A DNA stretch of 64,000 bases from CAWATZ01 sp963784995 (GCA_963784995.1 CAWATZ010000002.1:496001-560000), one strand, 5' to 3'; positions 9,552 through 20,109 are shown, counted from the stretch's first letter. Notes: generated by a model from the sequence alone, not told the origin. Numbers and translations: made by a program.

Positions 9552-10302
9552 TGTCGGTCTCCACCAGTAGCCTTGGGCCGATCCGCTCCGTCACCGGGGT
9601 GGTCCCGGCGCTCTTCGATTTCGGCCTGGGATCAGGAAATCCACCGTTGTGATCGCCTTGCCTGCCGAGCGGGTGCAGCAGATGGACCAGGGCCCGGTAG
9701 CCGTCGTGGGCCGGTCCGTCCGGCAGAGGACCGCCGGGGTTCAGGGCCCAGTCGCACACTTCCCGCTGATAGGGGATGGGCGGTTCCAGCAGCAGCCGGC
9801 CCTGGGTCTGCCGCATGTGTTCCAGCAGCTGCGTTTGCAGCCGATCCTGTTCGTGGTACACGCCAATCAGCAGGCCGAGCAGGGTCAGCTGGCGATGGTG
9901 CTGCCGGGCGTGGTTGAGAGCGTTGGCCGCGATCGGCATCGTTCGCAGCGACAGCGGATCGGCCAGGCAGGTGACGATCACGCCGTCGGCCAGCCGCAGC
10001 ACCCGCTGGGCGCTGCGCTCGGTCAGCGGTGGGGCATCGATGATCACCACGTCGCTGCCCAGCAGGGCCCGTCCCGATTCGGGCAAGTGAGCAAAGAAAC
10101 GCACCCCTTCCCAGGGACAGTTCCCCTCCGCGTCCAGGGCCACCAGCCGGGCCGCACCGACCGGGTCGGCATCGATCAGCGCCACCCGCAACCCTGACTG
10201 GCCCCACAGGTAGGCCAGGGCCAGGGCACAGGTCGTTCGACCCGTCCCGCCCTTGTGGCTTCCCAGAACCAGTACGTACGGCTTCTTGTCCACCCGCCTC
10301 AC
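9523..10302 (-). CDS. ParA/MinD-like ATPase with atypical P-loop
   Basis: 259 residues, the usual ParA length. The Walker A motif reads GSHKGGTGRTT: the first 'signature' lysine is kept, but the P-loop lysine before TT is arginine, which may weaken ATP hydrolysis. ALIDADPVGAARLV and VVIIDAPPL are the expected Walker B-like strands. It lies directly upstream of, and overlaps, a second and longer ParA-like ATPase; the two may form a heterodimer in which one partner is catalytically weaker. The start is either the GTG at 10302 or a GTG three codons later; ribosome-site spacing does not decide. Possible roles are positioning of a cell structure or plasmid-type partition; no partner gene identifies the cargo. 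Confidence 0.85.
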   Translation of the reverse strand: MRRVDKKPYVLVLGSHKGGTGRTTCALALAYLWGQSGLRVALIDADPVGAARLVALDAEGNCPWEGVRFFAHLPESGRALLGSDVVIIDAPPLTERSAQRVLRLADGVIVTCLADPLSLRTMPIAANALNHARQHHRQLTLLGLLIGVYHEQDRLQTQLLEHMRQTQGRLLLEPPIPYQREVCDWALNPGGPLPDGPAHDGYRALVHLLHPLGRQGDHNGGFPDPRPKSKSAGTTPVTERIGPRLLVETDSAEAPGCKP

Positions 10303-10634
10303 TCCCTCCGATCACTCCGGGCTGACGCACAACGCGGCAACAATGCTCCCACCACAACCATAGAACGCATTCCGGCTTCGTGCTGACGCTGGCGTGGTAA
10401 AACCGCGAGACAAGGGACTGACAGTCGCACAATTCGCGCCGGACGAGAATCGGCTGAGAGCGGAAAGCCCTCCTGTCCCGTGGGTGCGCTGCGCGACCCA
10501 CGGCTGGGCTATGCAACCCCTTCGGGGTTGGTGGACAACGGCGGCCCGGTTTTCTACCCCGAAGGGGTTGCATAGCCCAGCCGTGGGTGCGCTGCGCGAC
10601 CCACGGGGACAGCGGCCAGGGCGCGGAACTCGTC
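10303..10634. other. Intergenic region dominated by a large inverted repeat
   Basis: About 330 bases between two minus-strand genes. The main content is the palindrome at 10473-10612; the rest, including open frames on both strands, shows no recognisable product. Confidence 0.6.
10473..10612. repeat. Large nested inverted repeat
   Basis: The left arm (about 10473-10528) and right arm (about 10556-10612) pair over roughly 55 bases with a few mismatches around a 27-base loop. Within each arm GTGGGT..GCGC..ACCCAC is itself palindromic, so branched structures are possible. Each arm also holds CCCCTTCGGGG, a small hairpin motif that recurs at 55.5 kb. It lies between two co-directional genes and could end transcription or process the message, or be a dispersed mobile palindrome. 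Confidence 0.8.
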
Positions 10635-11651
10635 CTATTTTGCGGGAAGTTGATTGATCCGCACGTGGTCGGCCAGCAGCTGGGCCGGGATGTCGGCGGT
10701 CCGGTATCGGACCGAGCCGTCCAGCCAGAGAGTGTTGAGGCCCTGCTCGCCGGTGAAGAAGTTGAAGTGGCAGCCGCCCAGCTGGCGATCCCGGCCGATC
10801 AGCGGTGTGTCCTCGAGGTCGATGCCCCGGGCCGTGGGATAGCCGCCGGCGATCCACGGTCCATTTTTCCGCGTGGTTTCGGTGACGATCAGAGTCGTGG
10901 ACTGCTCCTGCTTGACCTGGGACCAGGTCACCGTGCGGTCGCAGCCGAAGAAGCCGGCCCGGGGGTCGTCGCGCGGCAGAAGCGGACTGTCCTCGCCAAT
11001 TCCGGCCAGCCCGAAGTAATCGGTCAGCCCCGGTCGCGACCGGTTGGCGTCCTGGGGATAACCGGGACAGAGGAAGAGGCGGACGTTGGTTGTCCGGTCC
11101 ACCTGATGGACGGGGTCTTCCCAGCTCTTGTCGGGGTTGATCGATTCAATCAGGGTCTGCCATTTCTGTCGTGCCGGGGCTTTGCGCTCGGCGAACGGCA
11201 GGATCGCCGCCAGCCAGCTGAGGCGCTCTTCCGGCGGGAGCTTTGAGTTGGGGAGCGTCGCCTGCGGAAAGACGTGGTCGTGGTTCTCCTGGTAGGCATA
11301 CAGGGCCTGGCCGATCTGGCGCAAATTGTCGGCACACCGGGCCCGGGCACTGTTGCCCTGCACGTAACCCAGGGTCAGGAACAAACCGTAGCCAGCGCCG
11401 AGCAAGCAGCCCAGCGCACCCAGCACCATGCCGGCAATGGCCAGGCCCCGGCCGCGGAGCTGACCCTCGCTGGCGTTGATGGCGTAGAGGCTGCTGTACC
11501 CGAACAGCAGGGCGGGCAGACCGGCAAAGCAGAGCAGCGGCACGGCCAGCAAGCCCATGCCAAGACTGAGCATGGCCGCGACGCTGACGCGGGGCGACGG
11601 ATTCGGTTGGGGCTCGGGAGGCGGCGAGCCTTCGGGAAGGGGGAGGTTCAT
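10635..11651 (-). CDS. DUF4190/DUF1559-like membrane-anchored protein
   Basis: 338 residues. A Pro-rich N-terminus is followed by two hydrophobic helices flanking INASEGQLRGRGLAIAGMVL, typical of DUF4190-type segments. Next comes a pilin-like ARCADNLRQIGQALYAYQEN segment, which is the start of the DUF1559 (SBP_bac_10 / H-X9-DG) domain. Late motifs GGCHFNFFTGEQGLNTLWLDGS resemble the conserved 'FADGSV' end of that family. DUF1559 proteins are hugely expanded in planctomycetes and look like type II pseudopilins of unknown role. The gene starts 29 bases after the TauD-like gene on the same strand, so both may share a transcript. No strong ribosome site is visible. Confidence 0.8.
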   Translation of the reverse strand: MNLPLPEGSPPPEPQPNPSPRVSVAAMLSLGMGLLAVPLLCFAGLPALLFGYSSLYAINASEGQLRGRGLAIAGMVLGALGCLLGAGYGLFLTLGYVQGNSARARCADNLRQIGQALYAYQENHDHVFPQATLPNSKLPPEERLSWLAAILPFAERKAPARQKWQTLIESINPDKSWEDPVHQVDRTTNVRLFLCPGYPQDANRSRPGLTDYFGLAGIGEDSPLLPRDDPRAGFFGCDRTVTWSQVKQEQSTTLIVTETTRKNGPWIAGGYPTARGIDLEDTPLIGRDRQLGGCHFNFFTGEQGLNTLWLDGSVRYRTADIPAQLLADHVRINQLPAK

Positions 11652-11680
11652 GGTGCAATCCCGTGACGAAGACGGCTGCC

Positions 11681-12619
11681 TCAGGCGGCCCGCAGCCAGA
11701 GCCGCACCAGGTGCCGGCGTCGTTCCAGCTCGGGGTGGTCCTCGAACGCGGTCCGGTTGTGCAGCAGCCAGCGGTTGTTGAGGAACAGCATTTGACCTCG
11801 TTGCAGGGCGAACTCGGCGCGCAGCTCGGGTCGGCGCAGCACCTCGTCCAGGCCGTCCAGGGCCGCGACCTGGGCAGGTGTCAGCGGGACGCCGGCTTTC
11901 TGGTGGCCGGCCTCGATCCAGTAACGCAGGTAGCGGCAGACGAGCCCCTGGCGCGTTTCCTCGACGACCGGCAGCTGAATCGTCGGTCCCTCTCCGGGCC
12001 GGACACCGCCGCGGCGGTCGATGTGGAACGGCTGCCGCAGCGCCGCCAGCGCGTCGGGATGCTCGGCCCGCAGCCGTTCCAGGGCGGAGCAGGCGCTGAC
12101 GATCTGGTTGACGCCGCCGGACCGGGCCGTCTGCACGCAGAGCAGGCCGACAACGTCGAGGACCGTCTCGCCGAAGGAGTTGTCGGTGTGGAAACTGCTC
12201 TCGTAGCTGGTGACGGAGAAGCGGGCGCCCTGTTCCAGGCTCTGGCCGGTGTCGCGCACGCCGTACAGCAGCGTTCCCTGCACGTTCTGTTCAAAGGGAA
12301 CGCCGAGCGCCTGGCCAAGGAACCAGTAGCCGGCCTGCATCTGGGGCGGCGAGTACCTCTCCGGGGACAGGCCGTCCAGGATGACAAAACCGCGACCGTC
12401 TTCCAGGGTGTGGCGGACGGACTCCAGGTCCTGCCCCAGCGCGGACCGCTCCTGCGGAGAGAGTCGCAGCTCGGTCAACGGCCGGGGCTCGGACGCGGTG
12501 GCGCGGATCTTGTCGTCCAGGAGCGCAAGAGTTGATCCGGTCAGCCGATGATACCAGGATTCCGGACGGTCCACCATCGCCGCCGTCCAGGCCCGCGGGT
12601 CGCGTGTTGCTTCGGGCAT
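11681..12619 (-). CDS. TauD/TfdA-family Fe(II)/2-oxoglutarate dioxygenase
   Basis: 312 residues; ATG preceded by GGAG at 8 bases. The iron-binding HxD motif is seen in FHTDNSFGE, the distal histidine in RWLLHNRTAF, and the 2-oxoglutarate-binding arginine in RRHLVRLWLR at the C-terminus. These are the hallmarks of the TauD/GBH-like superfamily, which hydroxylates small molecules using O2 and 2-oxoglutarate. The substrate cannot be told; neighbours (a DUF1559-like protein, ParA) do not suggest a pathway. The length is normal and all catalytic residues appear present. Confidence 0.88.
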   Translation of the reverse strand: MPEATRDPRAWTAAMVDRPESWYHRLTGSTLALLDDKIRATASEPRPLTELRLSPQERSALGQDLESVRHTLEDGRGFVILDGLSPERYSPPQMQAGYWFLGQALGVPFEQNVQGTLLYGVRDTGQSLEQGARFSVTSYESSFHTDNSFGETVLDVVGLLCVQTARSGGVNQIVSACSALERLRAEHPDALAALRQPFHIDRRGGVRPGEGPTIQLPVVEETRQGLVCRYLRYWIEAGHQKAGVPLTPAQVAALDGLDEVLRRPELRAEFALQRGQMLFLNNRWLLHNRTAFEDHPELERRRHLVRLWLRAA

Positions 12620-12686
12620 GGCTCACTCCAGGACGCAGGCGGAACGCCACGGAGTGCGTTCCCTACAGCGCTGTTACCAAAATGAC

Positions 12687-12730
12687 GAATGACCAATGGC
12701 CGGGAAAAGATTCCCGAGCATTGGTCATTC
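12687..12730. terminator. Hairpin downstream of the thioredoxin-fold gene
   Basis: GAATGACCAATG (12687-12698) pairs with CATTGGTCATTC (12719-12730), with a further CGGGAA/TTCCCG pairing inside the loop. It lies 24 bases past the stop of the minus-strand gene ending at 12754, the right place for a terminator, although no T-run follows. Confidence 0.5.
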
Positions 12731-12753
12731 TACGACGCCGGAGGGATTTTGGA

Positions 12754-13740
12754 TCAGCCTCCCTTGGTCCGGAGTTCTCCCTTGACCCACGGGAACGGCG
12801 TGACCACCTCCACCGGCTTGGTAGAGATCTTCTCGCCGAGGATGTTCTCGAAGATCGTGGCGTACACCGTCTCGATCTTGCACATGCAATGGCCTGCCAT
12901 GAGCACGTGGACGCGCCCCTGGTTGCCCAGGACCCACGGCCGGCCGCGCCGGTCGAGGATTTGCCGGGCGCCCGGCGCCGCGTTGGCAGCCTTCTGGAGC
13001 CCCGCGAAGGTCGCCGCCTTGATGTGGACGTCGGGACCGTCCAGCGGCGGCGCCTTGAGGACCGGAGCCAGCGGCCGACCGCTCGGGTCGTTGTAGGTCA
13101 GGGCGCTGTTGGGGTCCTGCTTGATGTCGGGATCGAAGGTGACCGGTTCGACCGTCAGGCCGTGTTCGGCGCGGAGCCGGTCGGCGTGGGCCCGGCGGAA
13201 ATAGGCCTTGAACCGGCCGCCATCGCCCTTGGACTCCTCGATGGCTTTCTTGGCGTTCTCGACCACCCACTTGGCCTCGCGGAGCAGTGTATTGGCGTCC
13301 ACGGGACCGGCGACGGCGTGCAGGACGCGCCCATCGGGGGCGCAGAAGTAGCTGGCGACGTTGCCGCCCTGCTTTTGACCGCCGACGATCTTGAAGGTGG
13401 CGACCTTCTGGAAGGACGAGCAGAAGTACTCGTTGAGGTATTTACCCACCTCGGGGCTGGCCAGAGCGTTCACACGGAGCGCTTCAGCGTTGTTTCAGGT
13501 GAAGCGGGGGTCTTCAAAGTTGCCCGAGACGTGCAACACGAAGACCAGCTTCTGGTCCTTCTTGGCCTCCTTGGCGGCCAGCGAAGGCGTGTCGAAAAAC
13601 TCGACCCGGGTGCCAAACGAGCCGCAGGATTCACCCTTGCAGGCCTTCTCCTTGGCCGGCTCGCCGCCCAGGGCCAGACCCAGACCCAGCAGATGGGCCA
13701 GGCAAAGCCCCGCGGCTGCTGTCAGCATGCGACGCATCAA
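12754..13740 (-). CDS. Secreted thioredoxin-fold protein interrupted by in-frame TGA
   Basis: One 329-codon frame from the ATG at 13740 to 12754 is interrupted only by a TGA at 13495-13497. Residues 1-26 form a signal peptide (LTAAAGLCLAHLLGLGLALGG). The segment before the stop (KKDQKLVFVLHVSGNFEDP) looks like the first strand of a thioredoxin fold, and the sequence after it (NNAEALRVNALASPEVGKYL, then CAPDGRVLHAVAGPVD) continues the same fold without a shift. The stop falls next to where a redox-active residue could be expected. Either TGA is read as selenocysteine, or it is a nonsense change (for example CGA to TGA), or a sequencing error. A weak stem-loop can be drawn 11-30 bases downstream. 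Conserved cysteines later (GHCMCK) are intact. Confidence 0.65.
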
Positions 13741-13940
13741 TGGTCCTCCGAAAACATCCGTCCGGCCCCGGCGCGCTTCCAGCGGAAACAGCCACCGCGG
13801 CGAGACCTCATTGATTCAGACGCGGGCACCGAGCGAAAAGATTGCTCCGGGGGTGGGGGTTGTTACAAAGGTAACCGCCGGGCGGGGAAGAAGTCAATCT
13901 CCTTGCGGACCGGCTGGCAGACATCCAGCGACACGTTCCG
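13741..13940. other. Intergenic region, no feature recognised
   Basis: About 200 bases upstream of the thioredoxin-fold gene and downstream of the giant WD40 gene. It should hold the promoter of the former, but I cannot pick out convincing -35/-10 boxes. Confidence 0.4.
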
Positions 13941-16900
13941 TCACTTTGTTCCGCCCAGGCGCAAGAGGCACGCTCGCGCTTCCTCGGTCAGTTCGGCCCC
14001 TGATGCGCCCTGGGCCAGTTCACGCAGCAGCGCCCGCGACTCGGCCAGCCGGAGCTGTTCCAGCAGCTCCACCGCACGCAGCGCACGGATTCGCTCGCGC
14101 TGTGTGACCAATCCTTCCAGACTTTCCAGGAGGGACTGGAGCTGTTTCCGCAGGTCCGCGGCTGGGTTTCCTTCGAGCAATCGGCGCACCCTGGTTTCGA
14201 CCAGACCGCCAAGCTGCTCCAGTTCCTCGTGGGCTCGCTGCCGCACTGGGAAGGCGTCGCTATCCAGGTCGGCAAACAGCCGGTCCAGCCGGGCTTTCTC
14301 CGGCACGGGGACCGGCCGCAGCTTCTGACGCAGCAGGGCCACTGCCCGGGCCGGGTGCTGCCGCAAACGCCTGGCCGCGCGCTGGGCCTCGGCGGCGTCC
14401 TCGGCTGCCAGCTGCTGCCAGAGTTCCGCCAGCTCGTGTGCCGTTGGCTCGGGGGGAGCAACCTTGCCAAGCAAGGCAGGGACGTTCCAGACCTGGATTG
14501 TTGAATCGACGCCTCCTGTCGCCACGGTGCTGCCGTCCGCGGACAGGGCGACAAACTGGAACGGACCCCGGCGGCCTGTCAGGTCCGCGACCAGGGTTCC
14601 GGAGGCGGTGTCCCAGAGGCGAGCCCCGGTTCCTGCCGCTGTGGCCAGCAACCGACCATTGGACGACAGGGCCACCGCATGAATGCCGCTTTCGTCAACG
14701 ACCCAGCGCAGCGTCTTGCCTGAGCCTGTGTCCACCAGCTGGATTCGACCATTCAGGTTCCGGGCCAGGACCCGGCCGTCGGCCGAGATCGTCCCTGCTG
14801 GTCCGTACCCACCAGGAACGTCCTGCGCTTCCGCGAACGGGATCGTGCAACGCCGCTGGCCGCTCGCCAGCTCCCACAACTCCGTGTTCCCTCTGTTCAC
14901 CGTCAGCAACCGTTCTCCCGCCAGACTCAGTGCTGGTTCCCCCTCGTAGGAACGACGGGCCGGACGGGGCAGCGGAGCCGATTTCTGTTCCAGGGCCTCC
15001 AGCGTCCGCAGCTCCCGACCGGTTGCCGGCTCCTGCCACACAAGGCGACAGTCGGGCCCGGCCGAAAGGATCGCCTGGCCGTCCTCGGAGAAGGCCAGGG
15101 TGGAAACCTTCCCCTTGTGCCGGCAATCCTGCCACAGTCTCTTGCCGTCCCTGTTCCACACCGCCACGTCCCCACTTTTAAAGCCGGCGGCGACGAACTT
15201 GCCATCCGCGGAGAGCGCCACGGAACACGTGGAAGACTCCCACGTTGTGGCCGATCCTTCCAGCGAGAAGATGCGCGATGGTTTGTCGAGCGCATCCCAG
15301 TAAAGAACCTGGGTCCCGACTCCGACAGCGACCCGTTTGCCGTCCGGGGCCAGTGCCAGACATTGCATGGCAGTATTCTTCAGCGGCCGATCAATCTCCT
15401 CTCCCGTGGTCAGGTCCCAGCAGCGGACCGTCTGGTCCTGGATCGCCGCCAAGATCTTCCCATCCGGGGAGAAAGCGACGTTTCGGCCAAGCCCCTGCTG
15501 GGCCCCATAAAACCCCCTTTCCTCGAAACTCCCTCCAAAGGTGGTTCCCCGATGGGGTTTCAGTTCACGCACGAGCTTCCCCGAACGTGGATCATGAAAG
15601 CGAATGCTCGCGTAGCCGCTGACGACGATCTGGCCATTCGGGGCAAAGTGGATTGGATGCGCTCTTTTCCGTGGGGATGACAGGCAATTCTTTCCCCTCC
15701 ACTGTCTCCCAGAGCCGCACCCGGCCCACCACGTGGGAAGCCAGCAGCTTGCCATCCGGCGAGAACACCAAACCCCAGGATGGAGCCTCATGTTCGCCCA
15801 GATCGCGGATCAGCTTGCCGCTGTCCACGTCCCACAAGCGCAAACGGGCCTTCCCTCCCGTGCGGGGTCGGCTGACAACGGCCAGCGACTTGCCGTCCGG
15901 CGCGAAGACCACCGGGCTGAACGAGAGCGATTCCTCCGCCAGCAGCAGAGGCGGCCGGATGCCCAGGGCATCGTAGAGACACACCGGCGCGTGCTGCGTT
16001 CCCTTCCCCAGAGCGACCAGCCGCTTGCCGTCGGGCGAGAAGGCGGCCAGGAGGGGAGTGAATCCGGAGCTTGCCGGCGCCTTGAGACGGCGCAGTTCCT
16101 TGCCGGCATCTGCCCCGTAAAGCCGGATGTCGCCGCTCCCTTCGCCCAACGCTGCGAGGGCGGCGCTGTCGGCGCAAACTGGACGAAGGAAAACCGGGCC
16201 CGGTCGTCCTTCACCTGGAACACCGTTTCGCCGTTTGCCAGGTTCCGAACCCGGACAATCGCACTCTCCGCCGAGGGCAATTCCTCAGCGGTCGCCAGGA
16301 AGCGACCGTCCGGCGAGAGGGAGTAGCGCGGCGGCGTGATGCTCACGTGCTGTTCCTTGTCGGGAGCGACTTCCCGCGAGAAGTCCTTCAGATGGACGTT
16401 CAAGCTGTGGCGCTGCCGGCCTGTTTCCGCATCCCAGAAGGAAATGGGTCCACAATCGTCGGAGGAATCCCAGACGCAGGAGAGCAAGGTCTTGCCGTCC
16501 GGCAGGTAGCGTACGTGCGAGATCCAGGCCCGATGCTGGAAGCGATGCGCCGACAACCGGCTCGTCGCGCCCTGGGGCAGTTGATCGGGCAGCAGCGGCT
16601 GTGGAGGGATGGCCTCCGTCTTTCCAGGGAAAACATTCAGCCGAACCAGACGGGCCTCCGCTGTGAGTGTCAGACGGGTCGCCGGCTCTTTCCGGGCCAG
16701 TCCGCGCAAGGCGGCCCGCGCTTCTGCCCCGCCGTTCAGTTCCAGGACTTCGATGGCTCGCAGCCGCTGGAGTTCCTCCTGAGGTTTCAGCTGATCGCCG
16801 CTTGCCGGGCCGGCGAGCTTCTCCGCCAGGAACGGCGCCGCCTCGGAAGCCTCCTTCAAGCGGGCCACGGCCTCTCCGGCCCGGACGGCATCCCCGGAGG

Positions 16901-19216
16901 CCAGCTGCTTCCACAGTGCCGCCAGCTCCGCCCCGGTCAACCGTGGCGCTTCTTTGCGGGAACCAAGACGAGCAACGTCCCAGACAAGGATTGTCGAGTC
17001 CTGGCCCGCCGTGGCCAGGGAGCGGCCGTCCGGCAGAAACGTGATCGCCTGGGCGCCTCCCTGATGGCCGGGGAGCCAGCCCAGCAGCGCAGCCGTTTCC
17101 GTGTCCCAAATGTGAATGCTCCCATCGATGCCGAGACCGGCAACCCGTGAGCCATCCGGTGAGAACGCTGTTCCCACCAATTCGTAGTCCAGAACAAGGT
17201 GACGAACTTCCTTCCCGGTCGCCGGGTCGGCCAGGACCAGGCGAGCCCCGCCAATCCCCAGCAAGTACCGCCCATCCGGGGAGAAACGTAGCCACCTCAC
17301 GTCCTGCTTCAGTTCGCCACGCATTTTGCCGGTTGCCAGCTCCCACAGCTGCGCATTCTTCGGATCCCTCGATGCCACCGCCAACCAGGGGCCGGGAGAG
17401 AACGCGGTCAACGTCTGGCGCTGATCCTTGTCGGGATTGGGCAGAAACCAGTTCTGCGTTTGTCGGCCCGAGGAGAGGTCCCAGCGGATAAGCTGATGGC
17501 CGGCTCCGGAAACCAGTTTCTTCTCCCCGGCCGTGAAGGCCAGACAAAGAACGGGCTCCTCATGCTTGCGGTCGCACCAGAGCGTCTTGCCGCTGGCGAC
17601 GTCCCAGACCGTCACCGCGCCGTCGAGCCAGCCCGCCGCGAGCCGTTGCCCGTCCCGCGTAAACAGGATCGCGGAGGAAAGGGGCGCCGGCCATTTCGGA
17701 TTGACCGGCCAGGGGAGAAGAGGCGGCCGGGCCAGCCGCCGGACCAGCTTGCCCGTGGCAGGCTCCCAGAGCGTAACCCCCTCGCGACCTCCCGCCGCGA
17801 GAAGCCTGCCATCCGGGGAAACGGTAAGTGTTCGGGCAGGAGCCTCGTTGCCTCCGGGAGCGAGCAACTCTTTGCCGGTCCTCAGTGACCAGCGGCGCAC
17901 GGGGCCGCGTTCAGAGGCTGCCGCCAGCGTCTTGCCGTCGGGAGCAAACGCGATGGGCCAGCCTGCCCCTTGCTCGGCCGCGTGGAACGCCTCGTCCTCC
18001 AATCGCGAGAAGGCGAACTCCCCTTCCCACCGGTGGACCTCCTTGCCGGAGTCGGCAGCGATCACACGCAGGATGCGCCCTGGCTCAGGACCGCCAGGGT
18101 CTGACCATCCGGCGCGAACACAAACGCATTGACCTCTCGATCCGGCAGAACCAGCACGTCTCCGCCGGCGGTCTGCCACAACCGCAGCTTGCCCCGGAAA
18201 TCGACGGCAAGCCGTTTGCCGTCGGGAGTGAAGACCAGGCCGCTGCACAGGCCAGGAAAATCGGTCAGGGTGCGGAGGAGCTTGCCGGTGGCGGCTTCGC
18301 GGAGTTGGAGTCGGTTGCCGCGCACCATCGCAATCCATTTGCCGTCGGGCGAAAACGCCAGGGGAGGCGCCACCGCAAGGGCGAACGGGAACGACTCGGT
18401 TTTTTCAGCCTCTTTCCACAAGAACTTCCGCCCTGGCAAGTCCCAGACGCGGACAACGCATTTCTGGTCGGCCTCGCTGCCCGACGCGGCAAGGAATCGG
18501 CCGTCCGCGGAGATGGTGAATAACAGCGGCCGAAAGGCGTCCTTGCCGGCCTCCCCAGCGAGCGTTCCGACTTCCTTGCACGCGGCGACGTCCCAGAGGC
18601 GAATGGCAACGGGCAGGTAATCTTCTTTGAGGCGGGTTCCGACTGCAGCGAGCAGCCGACTGTCCGGAGTGAAACGCAGGTAGGTGAAGTGACTTCGGTC
18701 GTCCCCGATCTCAAAGATCGTTCGGCCGGTGGCCAGCTCCTGAACGAGAATCCCTCGTATCCCTTGCGCCGTGGAACCCCTACGGGCCAGGAACTGGCTG
18801 TTCGGCGAGATCGCCCAGCGGGCTGGGTCCACGTGCTCGCCGCCTCGCAGGATGCTGGCGGTCAGGGTCGCCGTCAGCCGACGAAGAGACTTGCCATTGG
18901 ACGCATCAAGGATGTGGAGGATTCGAGTTTGGGTAAAGGCAACAATGTCACCCGGGATGCCGCCAAAGAGCAGCAGCGTCTTGCCGTCACTCGAGTAGCG
19001 GAGGGAAGTGAGGCTGCCATCCGCACGCCAGCGGACCGAGCCCAGGCGAGCGATGGCCCCCTCCGGCAGGGGGTCGCCGAAGAGGTCGGTGCGAGCCTGT
19101 TTCGCTGCCTCGCCCGGCTTCGGGCCGGCCTTTCCCGGCTCTTCGGCGCGGAGGAGGCCAGCGGCTGCCAGGCAAACGCAAAGGAAAAGGATCTGACAAT
19201 GCAGACGGCCAAGCAT
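13941..19216 (-). CDS. Giant secreted protein with two WD40-plus-helical modules, three frameshifts
   Basis: About 1760 codons starting at the ATG at 19216, which has a strong AAGGAGGA site at 6 bases and a signal peptide (LHCQILFLCVCLAAAGLL). The protein is a tandem duplication: WD40 blades (many FSPDGK..A, LWD and VWD motifs), then an alpha-helical tail (LWKQLASGDAVRAGEAVARL...), then a second WD40 set and a second tail (LWQQLAAEDAAEAQRAARRL...) ending LLRLGGTK. The join between modules is continuous in one frame, so this is a true fusion. Frameshifts at about 18085, 16175 and 15660 split it; each is explained by a single base lost or gained in a short G or A run, suggesting sequencing error. 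The module also occurs singly at 24511-26073. WD40 propellers are protein-binding scaffolds; no enzyme domain is visible. Confidence 0.8.
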
Positions 19217-19288
19217 GGAGAATCCTCCTTGACAATAAGGGAAGCAGACCGCCAATGCAGGCCGCCTCCCTCGACCATTGTTGCCGGG

Positions 19289-20053
19289 CTATTCCGGCGA
19301 GGTCCAGGTCGAGCCGCAGATGCGCCGCTGCGCATTGCGCAGCTGCTGGATCAGGTCGGGGTCCGTGGTTTCGTCCTGCAGGTCGAGGAAGACGTCGCGC
19401 ACCATGTCCAGCTTGCCCTCCTCGACGCACTTGCTGGCCAGTCTCAGGAACCCCGGCCGGGCCGTTGGATCGCCATCGACGATCCATTGAGACCCCGCTT
19501 CCCACAGGTTGGCCTCGTCCGGGTCTTCCACCACCTCCAGGTTTTCTAGCTCCTCCGGGGACGCCTTTCGCGCCGTGAAACCGAGTTCGCCGAGAAAGCC
19601 CTCGATGTAATCCAGGTAGCCGCGACCACCCGGTGTCATGTGTGTCCGCACGTTGAGCGAGTCGATGATGGTCCGCAGGACGCCGGCCAGGTCGCTGTCG
19701 GTGGGACGAAACATCACGGAGTCCCGCTTGCTCTGCCAGTGGTCCCGGATGCGTGCAATCACCACGTGTTCGAGCGCCTTCTCCTCCCCCTCGCCCTCGA
19801 CCTTGCGGCGTCTCTCGCCGCGCAGCTCGCGCACCAGTTCTTCCAGGTGGTGCTTGACGTCACGGTCGGTAATCTCGCGGTCGGAGATGACGTCGGCTTC
19901 GTGAATGCCCATCTCGGCCGCCATCAGGAAATCGAGATAGGGCGGTACGCGGTACTTGTTGCCCTCGTAGGGAGTGACCTCGCTGCCGGCTTTCTTCTTG
20001 CGCTCGGCCAGCTTCTTCTTGCGTTTCTGGTCCTTGTTCGGTTTGTGCGCCAC
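19289..20053 (-). CDS. Conserved hypothetical protein with basic N-terminus
   Basis: 254 residues from a GTG start preceded by AGGTG. The N-terminus is strongly basic (KPNKDQKRKKKLAERKKK), the middle is charged and helical (HHLEELVRELRGERRRKVEG), and the C-terminus is acidic and helical. There is no signal peptide or membrane segment. It may bind nucleic acid or ribosomes through the basic tail, but that is only inference. I recognise no named domain. It lies 72 bases upstream of the giant WD40 gene on the same strand. Confidence 0.7.
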   Translation of the reverse strand: MAHKPNKDQKRKKKLAERKKKAGSEVTPYEGNKYRVPPYLDFLMAAEMGIHEADVISDREITDRDVKHHLEELVRELRGERRRKVEGEGEEKALEHVVIARIRDHWQSKRDSVMFRPTDSDLAGVLRTIIDSLNVRTHMTPGGRGYLDYIEGFLGELGFTARKASPEELENLEVVEDPDEANLWEAGSQWIVDGDPTARPGFLRLASKCVEEGKLDMVRDVFLDLQDETTDPDLIQQLRNAQRRICGSTWTSPE

Positions 20054-20109
20054 GATACACCTCGGTGAAACAATGCGACCGTAGGACGGCTCGGGAGAGC
20101 CGTCCTACG

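Noticed and set aside
8181..9917. A 578-codon plus-strand frame over both ParA genes
   Set aside because: The minus strand has Walker motifs in both genes; the plus-strand frame is a composition artefact.
7641..10302. Chromosome-partition parAB locus
   Set aside because: There is no parB gene and no repeated parS-like 16-base palindrome nearby.
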